From Bufo bufo (Eukaryota; Chordata; Amphibia; Anura; Bufonidae), in NCBI RefSeq assembly GCF_905171765.1, contig NC_053390.1:586174471-586238470 (forward strand): 64,000 nucleotides of DNA, in the 5' to 3' direction. Positions 1 to 11,221 of the stretch are shown piece by piece. The translations under genes and the position numbers were made by a program. Below the pieces are notes generated by a model. It did no database searches. It saw nothing but the letters and a program-made list of their open reading frames with translations, and had not been told where the DNA came from. Within the stretch, counting starts at the first letter, position 1. Each line of letters opens with the position of its first letter.

Positions 1-2300
1 CACCTTTCGGATTTCACTGGTCATTTTTTACAGAATTTGATTTCAAACTCCTTACCACACATTTGGGCCCCTAGAATGCCAGGGCAGTATAACTACCCCA
101 CAAGTGACCCCATTTTGGAAAGAAAACACCCCAAGGTATTCGCTGATGGGCATAGTGAGTTCATGGAAGTTTTTATTTTTTGTCACAAGTTAGTGGAATA
201 TGAGACTTTGTAAGAAAAAAAATAAAAATAAAAATCATTATTTTCCACTAACTTGTGACAAAAAATAAAAAATTCTAGGAACTCGCCATGCCCCTCATGG
301 AATACCTTGGGGTGTCTTCTTTCCAAAATGGGGTCACTTGTGGGGTTGTTATACTGCCCTGGCATTCTAGGGGCCCAAATGTGTGGTAAGGAGTTTGAAA
401 TCAAATTCTGTAAAACATGACCAGTGAAATCCAAAAGGTGCTCTTTGGAATGTGGGCCCCTTTGCCCACCTAGGTTGCAAAAAAGTGCCACACATATGGT
501 ATCTCCGTATTCAGGAGAAGTTGGGGAATGTGTTTTGGGGTGTCATTTTACATATACCCATGCTGGGTGAGAGAAATATCTTGGCAAAAGACAACTTTTC
601 CCATTTTTTTATACAAAGTTGGCATTTGACCAAGATATTTATCTCACCCAGCATGGGTATATGTAAAATGACACCCCAAAACACATTCCCCAACTTCTCC
701 TGAATACGGAGATACCACATGTGTGACACTTTTTTGCAGCCTAGGTGGGCAAAGGGGCCCATATTCCAAAGAGCACCTTTCGGATTTCACTGGTCATTTT
801 TTACAGAATTTGATTTCAAACTCCTTACCACACATTTGGGCCCCTAGAATGCCAGGGCAGTATAACTACCCCACAAGTGACCCCATTTTGGAAAGAAGAC
901 ACCCCAAGGTATTCGCTGATGGGCATAGTGAGTTCATGGAAGTTTTTATTTTTTGTCACAAGTTAGTGGAATATGAGACTTTGTAAGAAAAAAAATAAAA
1001 ATAAAAATCATTATTTTCCACTAACTTGTGACAAAAAATAAAAAATTCTAGGAACTCGCCATGCCCCTCATGGAATACCTTGGGGTGTCTTCTTTCCAAA
1101 ATGGGGTCACTTGTGGGGTTGTTATACTGCCCTGGCATTCTAGGGGCCCAAATGTGTGGTAAGGAGTTTGAAATCAAATTCTGTAAAACATGACCAGTGA
1201 AATCCAAAAGGTGCTCTTTGGAATGTGGGCCCCTTTGCCCACCTAGGTTGCAAAAAAGTGCCACACATATGGTATCTCCGTATTCAGGAGAAGTTGGGGA
1301 ATGTGTTTTGGGGTGTCATTTTACATATACCCATGCTGGGTGAGAGAAATATCTTGGCAAAAGACAACTTTTCCCATTTTTTTATACAAAGTTGGCATTT
1401 GACCAAGATATTTATCTCACCCAGCATGGGTATATGTAAAATGACACCCCAAAACACATTCCCCAACTTCTCCTGAATACGGAGATACCACATGTGTGAC
1501 ACTTTTTTGCAGCCTAGGTGGGCAAAGGGGCCCATATTCCAAAGAGCACCTTTCGGATTTCACTGGTCATTTTTTACAGAATTTGATTTCAAACTCCTTA
1601 CCACACATTTGGGCCCCTAGAATGCCAGGGCAGTATAACTACCCCACAAGTGACCCCATTTTGGAAAGAAGACACCCCAAGGTATTCGCTGATGGGCATA
1701 GTAAGTTCATGGAAGTTTTTATTTTTTGTCACAAGTTAGTGGAATATGAGACTTTGTAAGAAAAAATAAAATAAAAAAAAATCATCATTTTCCACTAACT
1801 TGTGACAAAAAATAAAAAATTCTAGGAACTTGCCATGCCCCTCACGGAGTACCTTGGGGTGTCTTCTTTCCAAAATGGGGTCACTTGTGGGGCAGTTATA
1901 CTGCCCTGGCATTTTCCAGGGGCCCTAATGTGTTGTAAGTAGGTAAATGACCTGTGAAATCCGAAAGGTGCTCTTTGGAATGTGGGCCCCTTTGCCCACC
2001 TAGGCTGCAAAAAAGTGCCACACATGTGGTATCGCCGTATTCAGGAGAAGTTGGGGAATGTGTTTTGGGGTGTCATTTTACATATACCCATGCTGGGTGA
2101 GATAAATATCTTGGTCAAATGCCAACTTTGTATAAAAAAATGGGAAAAGTTGTCTTTTGCCAAGATATTTCTCTCACCCAGCATGGGTATATGTAAAATG
2201 ACACCCCAAAACACATTCCCCAACTTCTCCTGAGCACGGAGATACCAGATGTGTGACACTTTTTTGCAGCCTAGATGCGCAAAGGGGCCCACATTCCTTT
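1..2300. repeat. 773-base tandem array built of alternating inverted repeats
   Basis: The sequence starting at 1 recurs at 774 and again at 1547, a period of 773 bases. The first two copies are nearly identical and the third is diverged and shortened. Each unit contains two opposed palindromes, one centred near 220 and one near 607 (repeated near 998/1380 and 1770/2137), so the DNA reads the same on both strands over long stretches. Open frames here appear in mirror-image pairs and are not genes. The array begins before the window starts. Motifs such as a fragment reading AAAATGGGGTCAC are shared with other repeats at 58620-59030, suggesting derivation from a non-autonomous DNA transposon. 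Confidence 0.85.
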
Positions 2301-2820
2301 TATGAGGGCATTTTTAGACATTTGGATCCCAGACTTCTTCTCACGCTTTAGGGCCCCTAGAATGCCAGGGCAGTATAAATACCCCACATGTGACCCCATT
2401 TTGGAAAGAAGACACCCCAAGGTATTCAATGAGGGGCATGGCGAGTTCATAGAAATTTTTTTTTTTTTGGCACAAGTTAGCGGAAATTGATTTTATTTAT
2501 TTTTTTCTCACAAAGTCTCCCTTTCCGCTAACTTGGGACAAAAATTTCAATCTTTCATGGACTCAATATGCCCCTCACAGAATACCTGGGGGTGTCTTCT
2601 TTCCGAAATGGGGTCACATGTGGGGTATTTATACTGCCCTGGCATTCTAGGGGCCCTAAAGCGTGAGAAGAAGTCTGGAATATAAATGTCAAATTTTTTT
2701 TACGCATTTGGATTCCGTGAGGGGTATGGTGAGTTCATGTGAGATTTTATTTTTTGACACAAGTTAGTGGAATATGAGACTTTGTAAGAAAAAAAAAATA
2801 ATTTCCGCTAACTTGGGCCA
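2300..2820. repeat. Diverged palindrome related to the 773-base unit
   Basis: An inverted repeat with its centre near 2500 carries the same GGGGCCCTAGAATGCCAGGG and GACACCCCAAGG motifs as the preceding array but with clear divergence. A short piece of the hairpin centre, the sequence around CACAAGTTAG, is repeated again at about 2758. It looks like an older member of the same family bordering the young array. Confidence 0.75.
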
Positions 2821-2827
2821 AAAAAAT

Positions 2828-4085
2828 GTCTGAATGGAGCCTTACAGGGGTGTGATCAATGACAGGGGGGTGATCAATGACAGGGGGGTAATCAATGACA
2901 GGGGGGTGATCAGGGAGTCTATATGGGGTGATCACCCCCCTGTCATTGATCACCCCCCTATAAGGCTCCATTCAGATGTCCGTATGTGTTTTGCGGATCC
3001 GATCCATGTATCCGTGGATCCGTAAAAATCATACGGACATCTGAATGCAGCCTGACAGGGGGGGTGATCAATGACAGGGGGGGTAATCAATGACAGGGGG
3101 GTGATCAGGGAGTCTATATGGGGTGATCACCACAGTCATTGATCACGCCCCTGTAAGGCTTTATTCAGACGTCCGTATGCGTTTTGCGGATCCGATCCAT
3201 CTATCAGTGGATCCGTAAAAATCATGCGGACATCTGAATGGAGCTTTACAGGGGTGTGATCAATGACAGGGGGGTAATCAATGACAGGGGGGTGATCAGG
3301 GAGTCTATATGGGGTGATCACCACAGTCATTGATCACGCCCCTGTAAGGCTTTATTCAGACGTCCGTATGCGTTTTGCGGATCCGATCCATCTATCAGTG
3401 GATCCATAAAAATCATGCGGACATCTGAATGGATCTTACAGGGGGGTAATCAATGACAGGGGGGTGATCAGGGAGTCTATATGGGGTGATCACCACAGTC
3501 ATTGATCACGCCCCTGTAAGGCTCCATTCAGATGTCCGTATGCGTTTTGCGGATCCGATCCATCTATCAGTGAATCCGTAAAAATCATGCGGACATCTGA
3601 ATGGAGCTTTACAGGGGTGTGATCAATGACAGGGGGGTAATCAATGACAGGGGGGTGATCAGGGAGTCTATATGGGGTGATCACCACAGTCATTGATCAC
3701 GCCCCTGTAAGGCTTTATTCAGACGTCCGTATGCGTTTTGCGGATCCGATCCATCTATCAGTGGATCCGTAAAAATCATGCGGACATCTGAATGGATCTT
3801 ACAGGGGGGTAATCAATGACAGGGGGGTGATCAGGGAGTCTATATGGGGTGATCACCACAGTCATTGATCACGCCCCTGTAAGGCTTTATTCAGACGCCT
3901 GTATGTGTTTTGCGGATCCGATCCATCTATCAGTGGATCTGTAAAAATCATGCGGACATCTGAATGGAGCTTTACAGGGGGGTGATCAATGACAGGGGGG
4001 TAATCAATGACAGGGGGGTAATCAATGACAGGGGGGTGATCAGGGAGTCTATATGGGGTGATCAGGGGTGATCAAGGGTGAATAA
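2828..4085. repeat. Satellite with alternating 172/191-base units
   Basis: The anchor AGTCTATATGGGG occurs at about 2915, 3111, 3302, 3474, 3665, 3837 and 4046. The spacing settles into alternating 191 and 172 bases, a 363-base higher-order unit. Each unit holds runs of TGATCAATGACAGGGGGG in both orientations and a second inverted repeat built on GTCCGTATG / CATGCGGAC around a GGATCCGATCC core. Short open frames in it are repeats of the same reading and are not genes. Confidence 0.85.
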
Positions 4086-4480
4086 GGGGTTAATAAGTGA
4101 CAGGGGGGGTGTAGTGTAGTGTAGTGTGGTGCTTGGTGCAACATATTACTGAGCTGCCTGTGTCCTCTGGTGGTCGATCCAAACAAAGGGGACCACCAGA
4201 GGACCAGGTAGCAGGTATATTAGACGCTGTTATCAAAACAGCGTCTAATATACCTGTTAGGGGTTAAAAAAATCACATCTCCAGCCTGCCAGCGAACGAT
4301 CGCCGCTGGCAGGCTGGAGATCAACTCTCTTACCTTCCGATCCTGTGAACGCGCGCGCCTGTGTGCGCGCGTTCACAGGAAATCTCGCGTCTCGCGAGAG
4401 GACGCGCCAGCGCGTCCACCCAGAAGAGCAGGGCCGCCGCAAAGACGCAATCCTGCCTACGGCGGTCCTGAGGAGGTTAA
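4086..4480. repeat. Cluster of four consecutive hairpins
   Basis: Four inverted repeats follow one another: 4162-4203 (CCTCTGGTGG and its complement), 4212-4255 (CAGGTATATTAGACGCTGTT and its complement around a 4-base loop), 4278-4320 (CTCCAGCCTGCCAGCG and its complement) and 4342-4379 (CCTGTGAACGCGCGC and its complement). A smaller one, rich in CGCG, follows to about 4416. No coding sequence is supported. The cluster resembles the interior of a palindromic MITE adjoining the satellite. Confidence 0.75.
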
Positions 4481-4712
4481 AAGGGTTGTCTTGTATGGAA
4501 AAACACTTTTTATAGTTTGTATTATAGAGTTAATACAATGGAGTCATCTCTTTAGCATCCTCATTTCATGGCCAAAGTACGGAGTGTATACAAACAGGGT
4601 CTCTCACTCTGGAGGATCTACAGGAAAACTGCCAGGTTTCACTACAGATTACAACTAATCCAAAGGGACTCTTCTAATAAGTAGTAACCTTCAAAGTGGA
4701 TGCCCCCTTTAA
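4477..4712. mobile_element. Short TTAA-flanked repeat, possible MITE
   Basis: The segment starts TTAAAAGGGTTGTC and ends GCCCCCTTTAA, so both ends carry a TTAA and a short weak inverted repeat (TTAAA then GGG). This is the target preference of piggyBac- and Kolobok-type elements. Internal sequence shows nothing recognisable. Confidence 0.35.
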
Positions 4713-5161
4713 AGGGGTTGTGCCACAAAACATTTTTCAAACTAGCACCTGGATCTGAATACTTTTGTAACTGCATATAATTAAATATTCTGCACAGCCA
4801 ATCAGCAATTCAATAAAATGTATCTATATAGCGCCACCTGCTGCTTGTTCTTTTCCTTATTTCTTCGTCCACCTAAGGGGGTCGCACATGCTCAGTTTCA
4901 ATTTACAACAGCCACCAGCTATATCTTCAGTTACAAACTGTGGCAGTTACAGGAAAAGAGCTACAGAAAACAAGACACACCCCATGATGAAATAAATCTA
5001 GCAGAACAATTGGAGCAAAGAATGCGGAGATTTCTGGATCCATGTGAGGTACAGAGCTGGTTCCAGCTTTGTTAGAAAGAGATTGTCCTGTACTATATGA
5101 TATCTAATTTGCTTTTTATTTTTTTTTACATCAAACGCCGTCAATAGCATAACCCCTTTAA
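4709..5161. mobile_element. MITE with TTAA ends
   Basis: Begins TTAAAGGGGTTGTGCC and ends GCATAACCCCTTTAA. The ends are inverted copies and both abut TTAA, consistent with a non-autonomous piggyBac/Kolobok-type element. It shares a TTAA with the segment to its left. The small open frame inside it is not a gene. Confidence 0.65.
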
Positions 5162-6363
5162 GAAAGCGACGTGGGTATGATTCAAAGACAGTGACTTTCT
5201 TGTGTGGCTAGGCATTATAATTACACAGTAAGCTAGAAATTACAATGGTCATTTGTCTTTAAACCCCCCACAGTCTAGCTCTGTTCTTATTTTACAGACA
5301 CATCACACCCAAGTTACCATCATTAAATGGTCCTGAATAAAAAAGAACAACTCTGATACAACTTAATTCAACACAAATTTCTGGAGTTAAAATGTGGAGA
5401 AGGGCCGGGAGCCGGCCATTGTCTACCCGGTGAATGGGTCCCATGGGAAAACAGGAGGCAGTCTTAAACAAACTTTTCATTAAAAACAACTGAATATCAT
5501 TGTGAGCACTGTCAGGCGGCTATAGAGCTGCCAATTTCACACTTAAGACGCATCTAAATGTCTTCAGGGAATAATCAGCAGTGGGCCTACAGAACTTTCC
5601 GGCTTCTGTTATAATGGCATTAACAGAAAGGAGCATCTAGTTAGTACCTTGTTGAATGGCCTAATTTATTCCAGACAGGATAATTGGCGGATCAAAGCCG
5701 CACTGACTATAAAGGGTGACAGCTTATAAGAAACACCTTTACAGCCATGCTTCACCTTTGTAAGTGATTTGGGCGATAGCGGAAAGCAGGTGTAAACGGG
5801 TGCGTCTATTCTTTTAACAATGCCCAAGGGAAGGAGGGATACATCTGTCTGCAAGTGACTTGATATTTTTCCCAAATCATTCTGGTGTGTAAAACAAGCG
5901 ATTTCAGTATATGATGCATATTCTTTTGTATATATTTTGCAACAGATATAAATTAACTACAGAAAAGTGCTGCGGAATAGATTGGCACTATATAAATAAA
6001 GATTAGCATTATAAGTTTTCACTTTAAGTTAACAGTAACATGTGGGATAATTAACAATAACTCATATTCACCTAGACTGATGGACATGATATTCATGTAA
6101 AGAATGAGACGTGAGGCCATGTCACTATAGACAAAATGTGGCCTAGAAACATACGGGTGCAGTATACGGTAGCTTTAGCAATATATGGGATTGTCAGAAA
6201 GCAACATAAGAAGAGCTGCAAAAGTTAAGAATATAAAAAAGTATTTTTCATTTTTTTTCCAGGTGATTTTGGAAAATTCCCAGACCCCAGGTACTCTGAG
6301 CCATGTGCACGCAAGCAGGCGATTTACTGTAGGGTGGGTCATATTCAGTGTCTTAGACAACTG
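5162..6363. other. Unique-looking intron sequence, no gene seen
   Basis: No inverted ends, tandem repeats or convincing exon were seen in this stretch. The part from about 5500 to 5900 is compositionally even and non-repetitive by eye, unlike the neighbouring elements. It may be old intron or conserved non-coding sequence; no function can be assigned. Confidence 0.4.
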
Positions 6364-6722
6364 TTAAAGGGTCACTGATACAACAGTTTCAAAAACTGTT
6401 GATATTTCATAGTGACATATCAAAGGTTTTGATCGGTGGGGGTCTGAGTACTGAGCTCCCCATGGTCTGAAATGAGGACAGAAAAGTGCTCACATATCAT
6501 GCTCTTTGTCCTCTCTGCAGGAGACGGAAGTGAGATGGGACCAAAGACTTTCTATTGAGTTTGTCTCCCGCAGAGAAGAGAGACAACATCCTATATGAGC
6601 GCTTCTTTCTCCTCATTCTAGCGATCTGTGGGATCTCACCGCTCAAACCCGCACCAATCAAGACCTCCGATATGATGCTATGACATATCAAAAGATTTTA
6701 AAAAGTTCAGTGACACTTTAAG
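6364..6722. mobile_element. MITE with TTAA ends
   Basis: Starts TTAAAGGGTCACTGA and ends TCAGTGACACTTTAA, an inverted pair each carrying TTAA. An inner motif (GATCGGTGGGGGTCTGAG) is shared with the fragment near 25660, showing a dispersed family. No coding sequence. Confidence 0.75.
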
Positions 6723-7055
6723 CTTATCTCAACAGTTTTGCGAGTTGTAAAATGTATCAAATTTAATAAAAAATTTTTTTTACCAAATATCGTACTCCAG
6801 TCATGAGGTGTAGAGATAAGTGAAGTTTATGGTGGTGCATTACCTAACCAAGTGAGAAAAACTAGCACATTCAAGACCAGGAAGGGAAACTTCAATAATA
6901 GTCATCCGAAAGTACAAAAAGAGCCCCTAAATATTACAAAAAGCAAAGAGAATTTACCGACCCTGGTTCTAATGTACAGCCGATAATTCACAGAAATACA
7001 GTGCATCAAAAATTATTGACCGATATTATATGATGATGATGTTCTATATAACATC

Positions 7056-7601
7056 TTGAAAGATGGCTGTAGTATTGTTTCCAGGAGAGCCCTCACCATT
7101 GCCAACTCATTATCACCTTCCTTGTATCGATCCACCAAAATTACACCAGGTTGTGGCTCCCACCCTTGCAAAACTTGCAATTTTGTCAATGTCACCAAGA
7201 CATTCCAGAGTGCGGACCACTCTCTCACCTTTCCGATTAAAACATATATAAATTGCAACAGCACCGATGTTATTTATGTGATTTGCTGCACATTATGCGA
7301 TTTAATGTATGTTGGCAGCACATCATGTAAATTTAAAAATAGGATTTTAGAGCATTTAAATTATATATCTAATTCTTCTGTATTGAATATCTCTAGTGCT
7401 GCTAAACACTTCATCATTAAACACGATCGCAAGGTTAACTCCTTCCGTGCCTTTGCTATTGAGAAAGTCTCCTCTCATCCTAGGGGAGGCAATCTCAAAA
7501 AAGCGATTCTTTTAAGGGAAGCCTATTGGATATTTAGACTCAACACAAGAATGCCTTCAGGTCTCAATTTAAAAAGAGAACTTATGTATTTTTACCAATG
7601 A
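7056..7601 (+). CDS. Penelope-like element C-terminal ORF with GIY-YIG endonuclease
   Basis: The 181-residue frame is intact and covers the end of a Penelope-like retroelement protein. Residues about 33-41 give a cysteine cluster (GCGSHPCKTC) typical of the linker before the nuclease. Residues about 70-90 carry the GIY-YIG core, here VIYVICC then LMYVGSTS, followed by an R and EH pair (RILEHL). Near the C terminus the sequence RGGNLKKAILLREAYWI then MPSGLN holds the conserved E and N positions. In intact elements this domain nicks the target DNA for primed reverse transcription. The reverse transcriptase part is missing upstream, so this is a 5'-truncated copy; the chosen ATG is simply the first in frame. 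A 3' untranslated region with a hammerhead-like motif and AATAAA follows. Confidence 0.85.
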   Translation: MKDGCSIVSRRALTIANSLSPSLYRSTKITPGCGSHPCKTCNFVNVTKTFQSADHSLTFPIKTYINCNSTDVIYVICCTLCDLMYVGSTSCKFKNRILEHLNYISNSSVLNISSAAKHFIIKHDRKVNSFRAFAIEKVSSHPRGGNLKKAILLREAYWIFRLNTRMPSGLNLKRELMYFYQ

Positions 7602-8080
7602 ATTGTTTTCATGACCTGTTTATGGTAATCACAACTTGGAATTCACTTTGCCATTGTATGTCGATGGACCAATCCCAGATTTTAATATTGTATTTTTTAC
7701 ATAGTTTTTTTTATGTATCTGTTCACACCATGTGGATTTTGTTGCACTGATAGAGCAGCACATTATTGCAGACTATGCTTCATGGCATGCTCATCAGTGC
7801 TACACCCACATGTGACTGCTATCAGGTGTTCTGATGCTGGTGAGACAATTTTACCCTTTTCCACCCCCACTTAGTGGGAGTGGTATTTTTGACGGAAGCA
7901 TTTATTGTCCCACTTTAGCACCAACCTGTGTTACGACTAAGGACTCTGTCCGAAACGCGTCAACGAATTACCGCTTGTGATTTGAACTGTCTGTATGTGG
8001 AATTATGTTGCTCTAATAAACTGAAGATTTCTACTACAAAGCATCTACGGTGCCGGATTCCCTCTTCTTTTTCCCGAAGT
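7602..8080 (+). mobile_element. 3' untranslated region of the Penelope-like element
   Basis: Follows the GIY-YIG frame directly. It contains a hammerhead-like motif at 7935-7961 and a polyadenylation hexamer AATAAA at 8015-8020. The exact 3' end is not fixed because no target duplication was recognised. Confidence 0.6.
7935..7961 (+). ncRNA. Hammerhead-like ribozyme motif, degraded
   Basis: The string ends GGACTCTGTCCGAAACGCGTC: a GGAC/GTCC stem II with a 3-base loop, the invariant GAAA, a palindromic ACGCGT that could form a minimal stem III, and a GTC cleavage triplet. The first core box should read CTGATGA but here is shortened to CTAA, so activity is unlikely. Penelope-like elements are known to carry type I hammerheads of this compact form in their terminal regions. 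Confidence 0.5.
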
Positions 8081-8519
8081 TTTGAAAAATCTGATTCGCC
8101 AGCTTCGCCGAACTTCAACAAGAAATTTGATTCGATACAAATTACTTCATTACAAATTGCTTTTCATTGTATGGAGTGGGCGCAATGACAGATAATGGCG
8201 ATAGCAGTGCCCCCCCTCCCTCGTGTAATTTAACCCTTCAGATGCTACGTTCAATGCCGATCTCAGCATCTGGTACTCACATTTATCACCTCATGGATTA
8301 TCCAGTGTTAAAAAAAAAAACTTATACTCACCTCATCCACTTGATCGCGAAGAGGTTGTCCGCTCCTGCCTTGATTGAAGAAAACCCACCAAAGGACCTG
8401 CGTCAATTGTAATGACGTCAACACATGATCACGCTGGCCACCTGCGCTGACGTCATAAGTGATGACAATGTCAAATAATTTTCCCTTTAGGGGCAAAGAA
8501 CCATTCCAGATATTCAGGT

Positions 8520-8660
8520 AAGTAGATTCTTCTTGGTTTTATTCAGAAAAAGACATACAACGCGTTTAGGGGAACTTAGCAAAATTTTACCTGAGGAAGG
8601 GAACCTAAGTTTTACCTGAGGAAGGGGACCTAAATTCCCCGACATGTCACAATCCACTGA
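8520..8660. mobile_element. Remnant of Penelope-like element ends with hammerhead-like pieces
   Basis: On the plus strand CTGAGGA at 8616-8622 is followed by a GGGGA/TCCCC stem and GACATGTC, a changed version of the hammerhead end GAAACGCGTC. A second partial copy of the first box lies at 8591. On the minus strand the same region reads TAAACGCGTTG and then an AATAAA-containing tail, so a second remnant in the opposite orientation adjoins. No protein frame accompanies either piece. Confidence 0.4.
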
Positions 8661-9134
8661 ATAGCGGCCGAGGGGACATTAAGGCATGGTCAGGAACAGA
8701 GCGGAGGCTCATTACCAAGAAGACAGGCAGAAAGCAGAAGACCAAGGGAAGGGATATTGCAGAAGTGTAGTCAAGGATACCAGGTGAGGACCAGAAAGAT
8801 TACAGAAATGGCAGGCAAGGTATCCAGAGGACTAGGCAGGTAAAAGATTAGGAACCAAGCAGAGGTCAAATTACAAGAGGCCCCACAAATACGATGCAGA
8901 ATAATGAAGGTATCTAAACGGGGATGAGGTTAGGAACAAGCATGAGGTCTGGAGACTAAATTAAATATTACACAATGTGGAATAGCAAGGCATAGAGCCC
9001 GAAAACTTATTTACAAGGTGACGTCCATCTGCACTCCTCTGCTTAAGACAGACTGCCTGCTGACATCTCAGAGATGTGTCGAATTTAGCATGTCATGTGC
9101 TCCATTTTGATAAATTTGATGAAATTTGTGCCAT
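8660..9134. other. Intron sequence, nothing recognised
   Basis: Purine-rich sequence with weak internal similarity (repeats of AGG and CAGG words). No inverted ends, coding frame or splice-flanked exon was seen. Confidence 0.4.
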
Positions 9135-11071
9135 TAGGCTACTTTCACACTAGCGTTCGGAGAGGGTCCGTATGATGTTTCATCAGACGGATCCGCTCCT
9201 ATAATGCAAACGCTTGCATCCGTTCAGAACGGATCCGTTTGCATAACTGTTTATTTAAGATCTGATTTTTCACTTCGGAAAACTCAGATCCGACAGTATA
9301 TTCTAACACAGAGGCGTTCCCATGGTGATGGGGACGCTTCAAGTTAGAATATACTGAGAACTGTGTACATGACTGCCCCCTGCTGCCTGGCAGGTGCTGC
9401 CAGGCAGCAGGGGGCAGACCCCCCCCCCCCCTGTATTTAACTTATTGGTGGCCAGTGCGGGCCCCCCCTCCCCAGTATTAATTGTAAGCAGTGCGGCCCC
9501 CCTCCCTCTATATTCATCGGTGGCCAGTGTGGATATTAAATATGACCAGTGCGGTCTCCCCCTCCCTCCATCCCTCCCCAGTATTAAATATGAGCAGTGC
9601 GGTCTCCCCCTCCCTCCCTCCCCAGTATTAAATATGAGCAGTGCGGCCTCCCCCTCCCTCTATTCATTGGTGGCCAGTGCGGATTCAAAGTATTGTGATC
9701 AGTGCGGCCTCTCCTCTCGACCCCCCCCCCCCATCATTGGTGGCAGCGGAGAGTACCGATCGGAGTCCCAGTTTAAATCGCTGGGGCTCCGATCGGTTAC
9801 CATGGCAGCCAAGACGCTATTGCAGTCTTGGCTGCCATGGTTACTTAGCAACAAATAGAATCATTATACTTACCTGAAGAGCTGCGATCTATGTGACCGG
9901 CCGGGAGCTCCTCCTACTGGTAAAGTGACAGGTCTGTGCGGCGCATTGCCTATAGACCTGTTACTTACCAGTAGGAGGAGCTCCCGGCCGGTCACATAGA
10001 TCGCAGGTCTTCAGGTAAGTATAATGCTTCTATTTATTGCTAAGTAACCATGGCAGCCAAGACTGCAATAGCGTCTTGGCTGCCATGGTAACCGATCGGA
10101 GCCCCAGCGATTTAAACTGGGACTCCGATCGGTACTCTCCGCTGCCACCAATGATGGGGGGGGGGGGGGGTCGAGAGGAGAGGCCGCACTGATCACAATA
10201 CTTTGAATCCGCACTGGCCACCAATGAATAGAGGGAGGGGGAGGCAGCACTGCTCATATTTAATACTGGGGAGGGAGGGAGGGGGAGACCGCACTGCTCA
10301 TATTTAATACTGGGGAGGGAGGGAGGGGGAGACCGCACTGGTCATATTTAATATCCACACTGGCCACCGATGAATATAGAGGGAGGGGGGCCGCACTGCT
10401 TACAATTAATACTGGGGAGGGAGGGGGGGCCCGCACTGGCCACCAATAAGTTAAATACAGGAGGGGGGGGGTCTGCCCCCTGCTGCCTGGCAGCACCTGC
10501 CAGGCAGCAGGGGGCAGTCATGTACACAGTTCTCAGTATATTCTAACTTGAAGCGTCCCCATCACCATGGGAACGCCTCTGTGTTAGAATATACTGTCGG
10601 ATTTGAGTTTCACGATGTAACTCAAATCCGATGGTATATTCTAACATAGAGGCGTTCCCATGGTGATGGGGACTCTTCAAGTTAAAATATACCATCGGAT
10701 TGGAGAAAACTCAGATCTGATGGTATAATCCTGACTTTACATTGAAAGTCAAGGGCTGACGGATCCGTTTGAAATTGCACCATATTGTGTCAATGTCAAA
10801 CGGATCCGTCCCCATTGACTTGCATTGTAAGTCTGGACGGATCCGTTTGGCTCCGCACGGCCAGGCGGACACGAAAACGCTGCAAGCTGCGTTCGGGTGT
10901 CCGCCTGCTGAGCGGAGCGGAGGCCAAACGGTGCCAAACTGATGCATTCTGAGCGGATCCGCATCCACTCAGAATGCATTGGGGCAGTACGGATCCGTTC
11001 GGGGCCGCTTGTGAGAGCCTTCAAACGGAACTCACAAGCGGAGCCCCGAACGCTAGTGTGAAAGTAGCCTA
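9135..11071. mobile_element. Giant foldback element (about 1.9 kb palindrome)
   Basis: The left end TAGGCTACTTTCACACTAGC is matched by its complement at the right end. The arms pair over most of the element with the centre near 9940: for example the CTGCCTGGCAG-rich block at 9384-9410 recurs inverted at 10480-10512, and the GGCGTTCCCATGGTGATGG block at 9312 recurs inverted near 10558. Each arm contains a short minisatellite (units with AGTATTAAATATGAGCAGTG). The right arm carries an extra duplicated copy of the GGCGTTCCC block (10600-10740). Paired open frames on opposite strands are mirror images and are not genes. The ends resemble those of the smaller element at 54519-54995. Confidence 0.8.
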
Positions 11072-11221
11072 TTCGTAGGTCATAAATCTCCCGAATGGTT
11101 TATGTGAGTGATGGCACAAGTCTATTTAAATTATTTAACTATCTTGCTCCTCACTTTTGTTCTACGAGAATGTAGCTCTAGCAATATGTATCTATAAGCA
11201 TTGATGACACTTTGAAAACAC

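Noticed and set aside
183..2490. Pairs of similar open frames of 60-102 codons on both strands
   Set aside because: They are mirror readings of inverted repeats and recur with the 773-base period; no known protein.
9394..10496. Proline/serine-rich open frames in both directions
   Set aside because: They sit in the arms of the giant palindrome and mirror each other.
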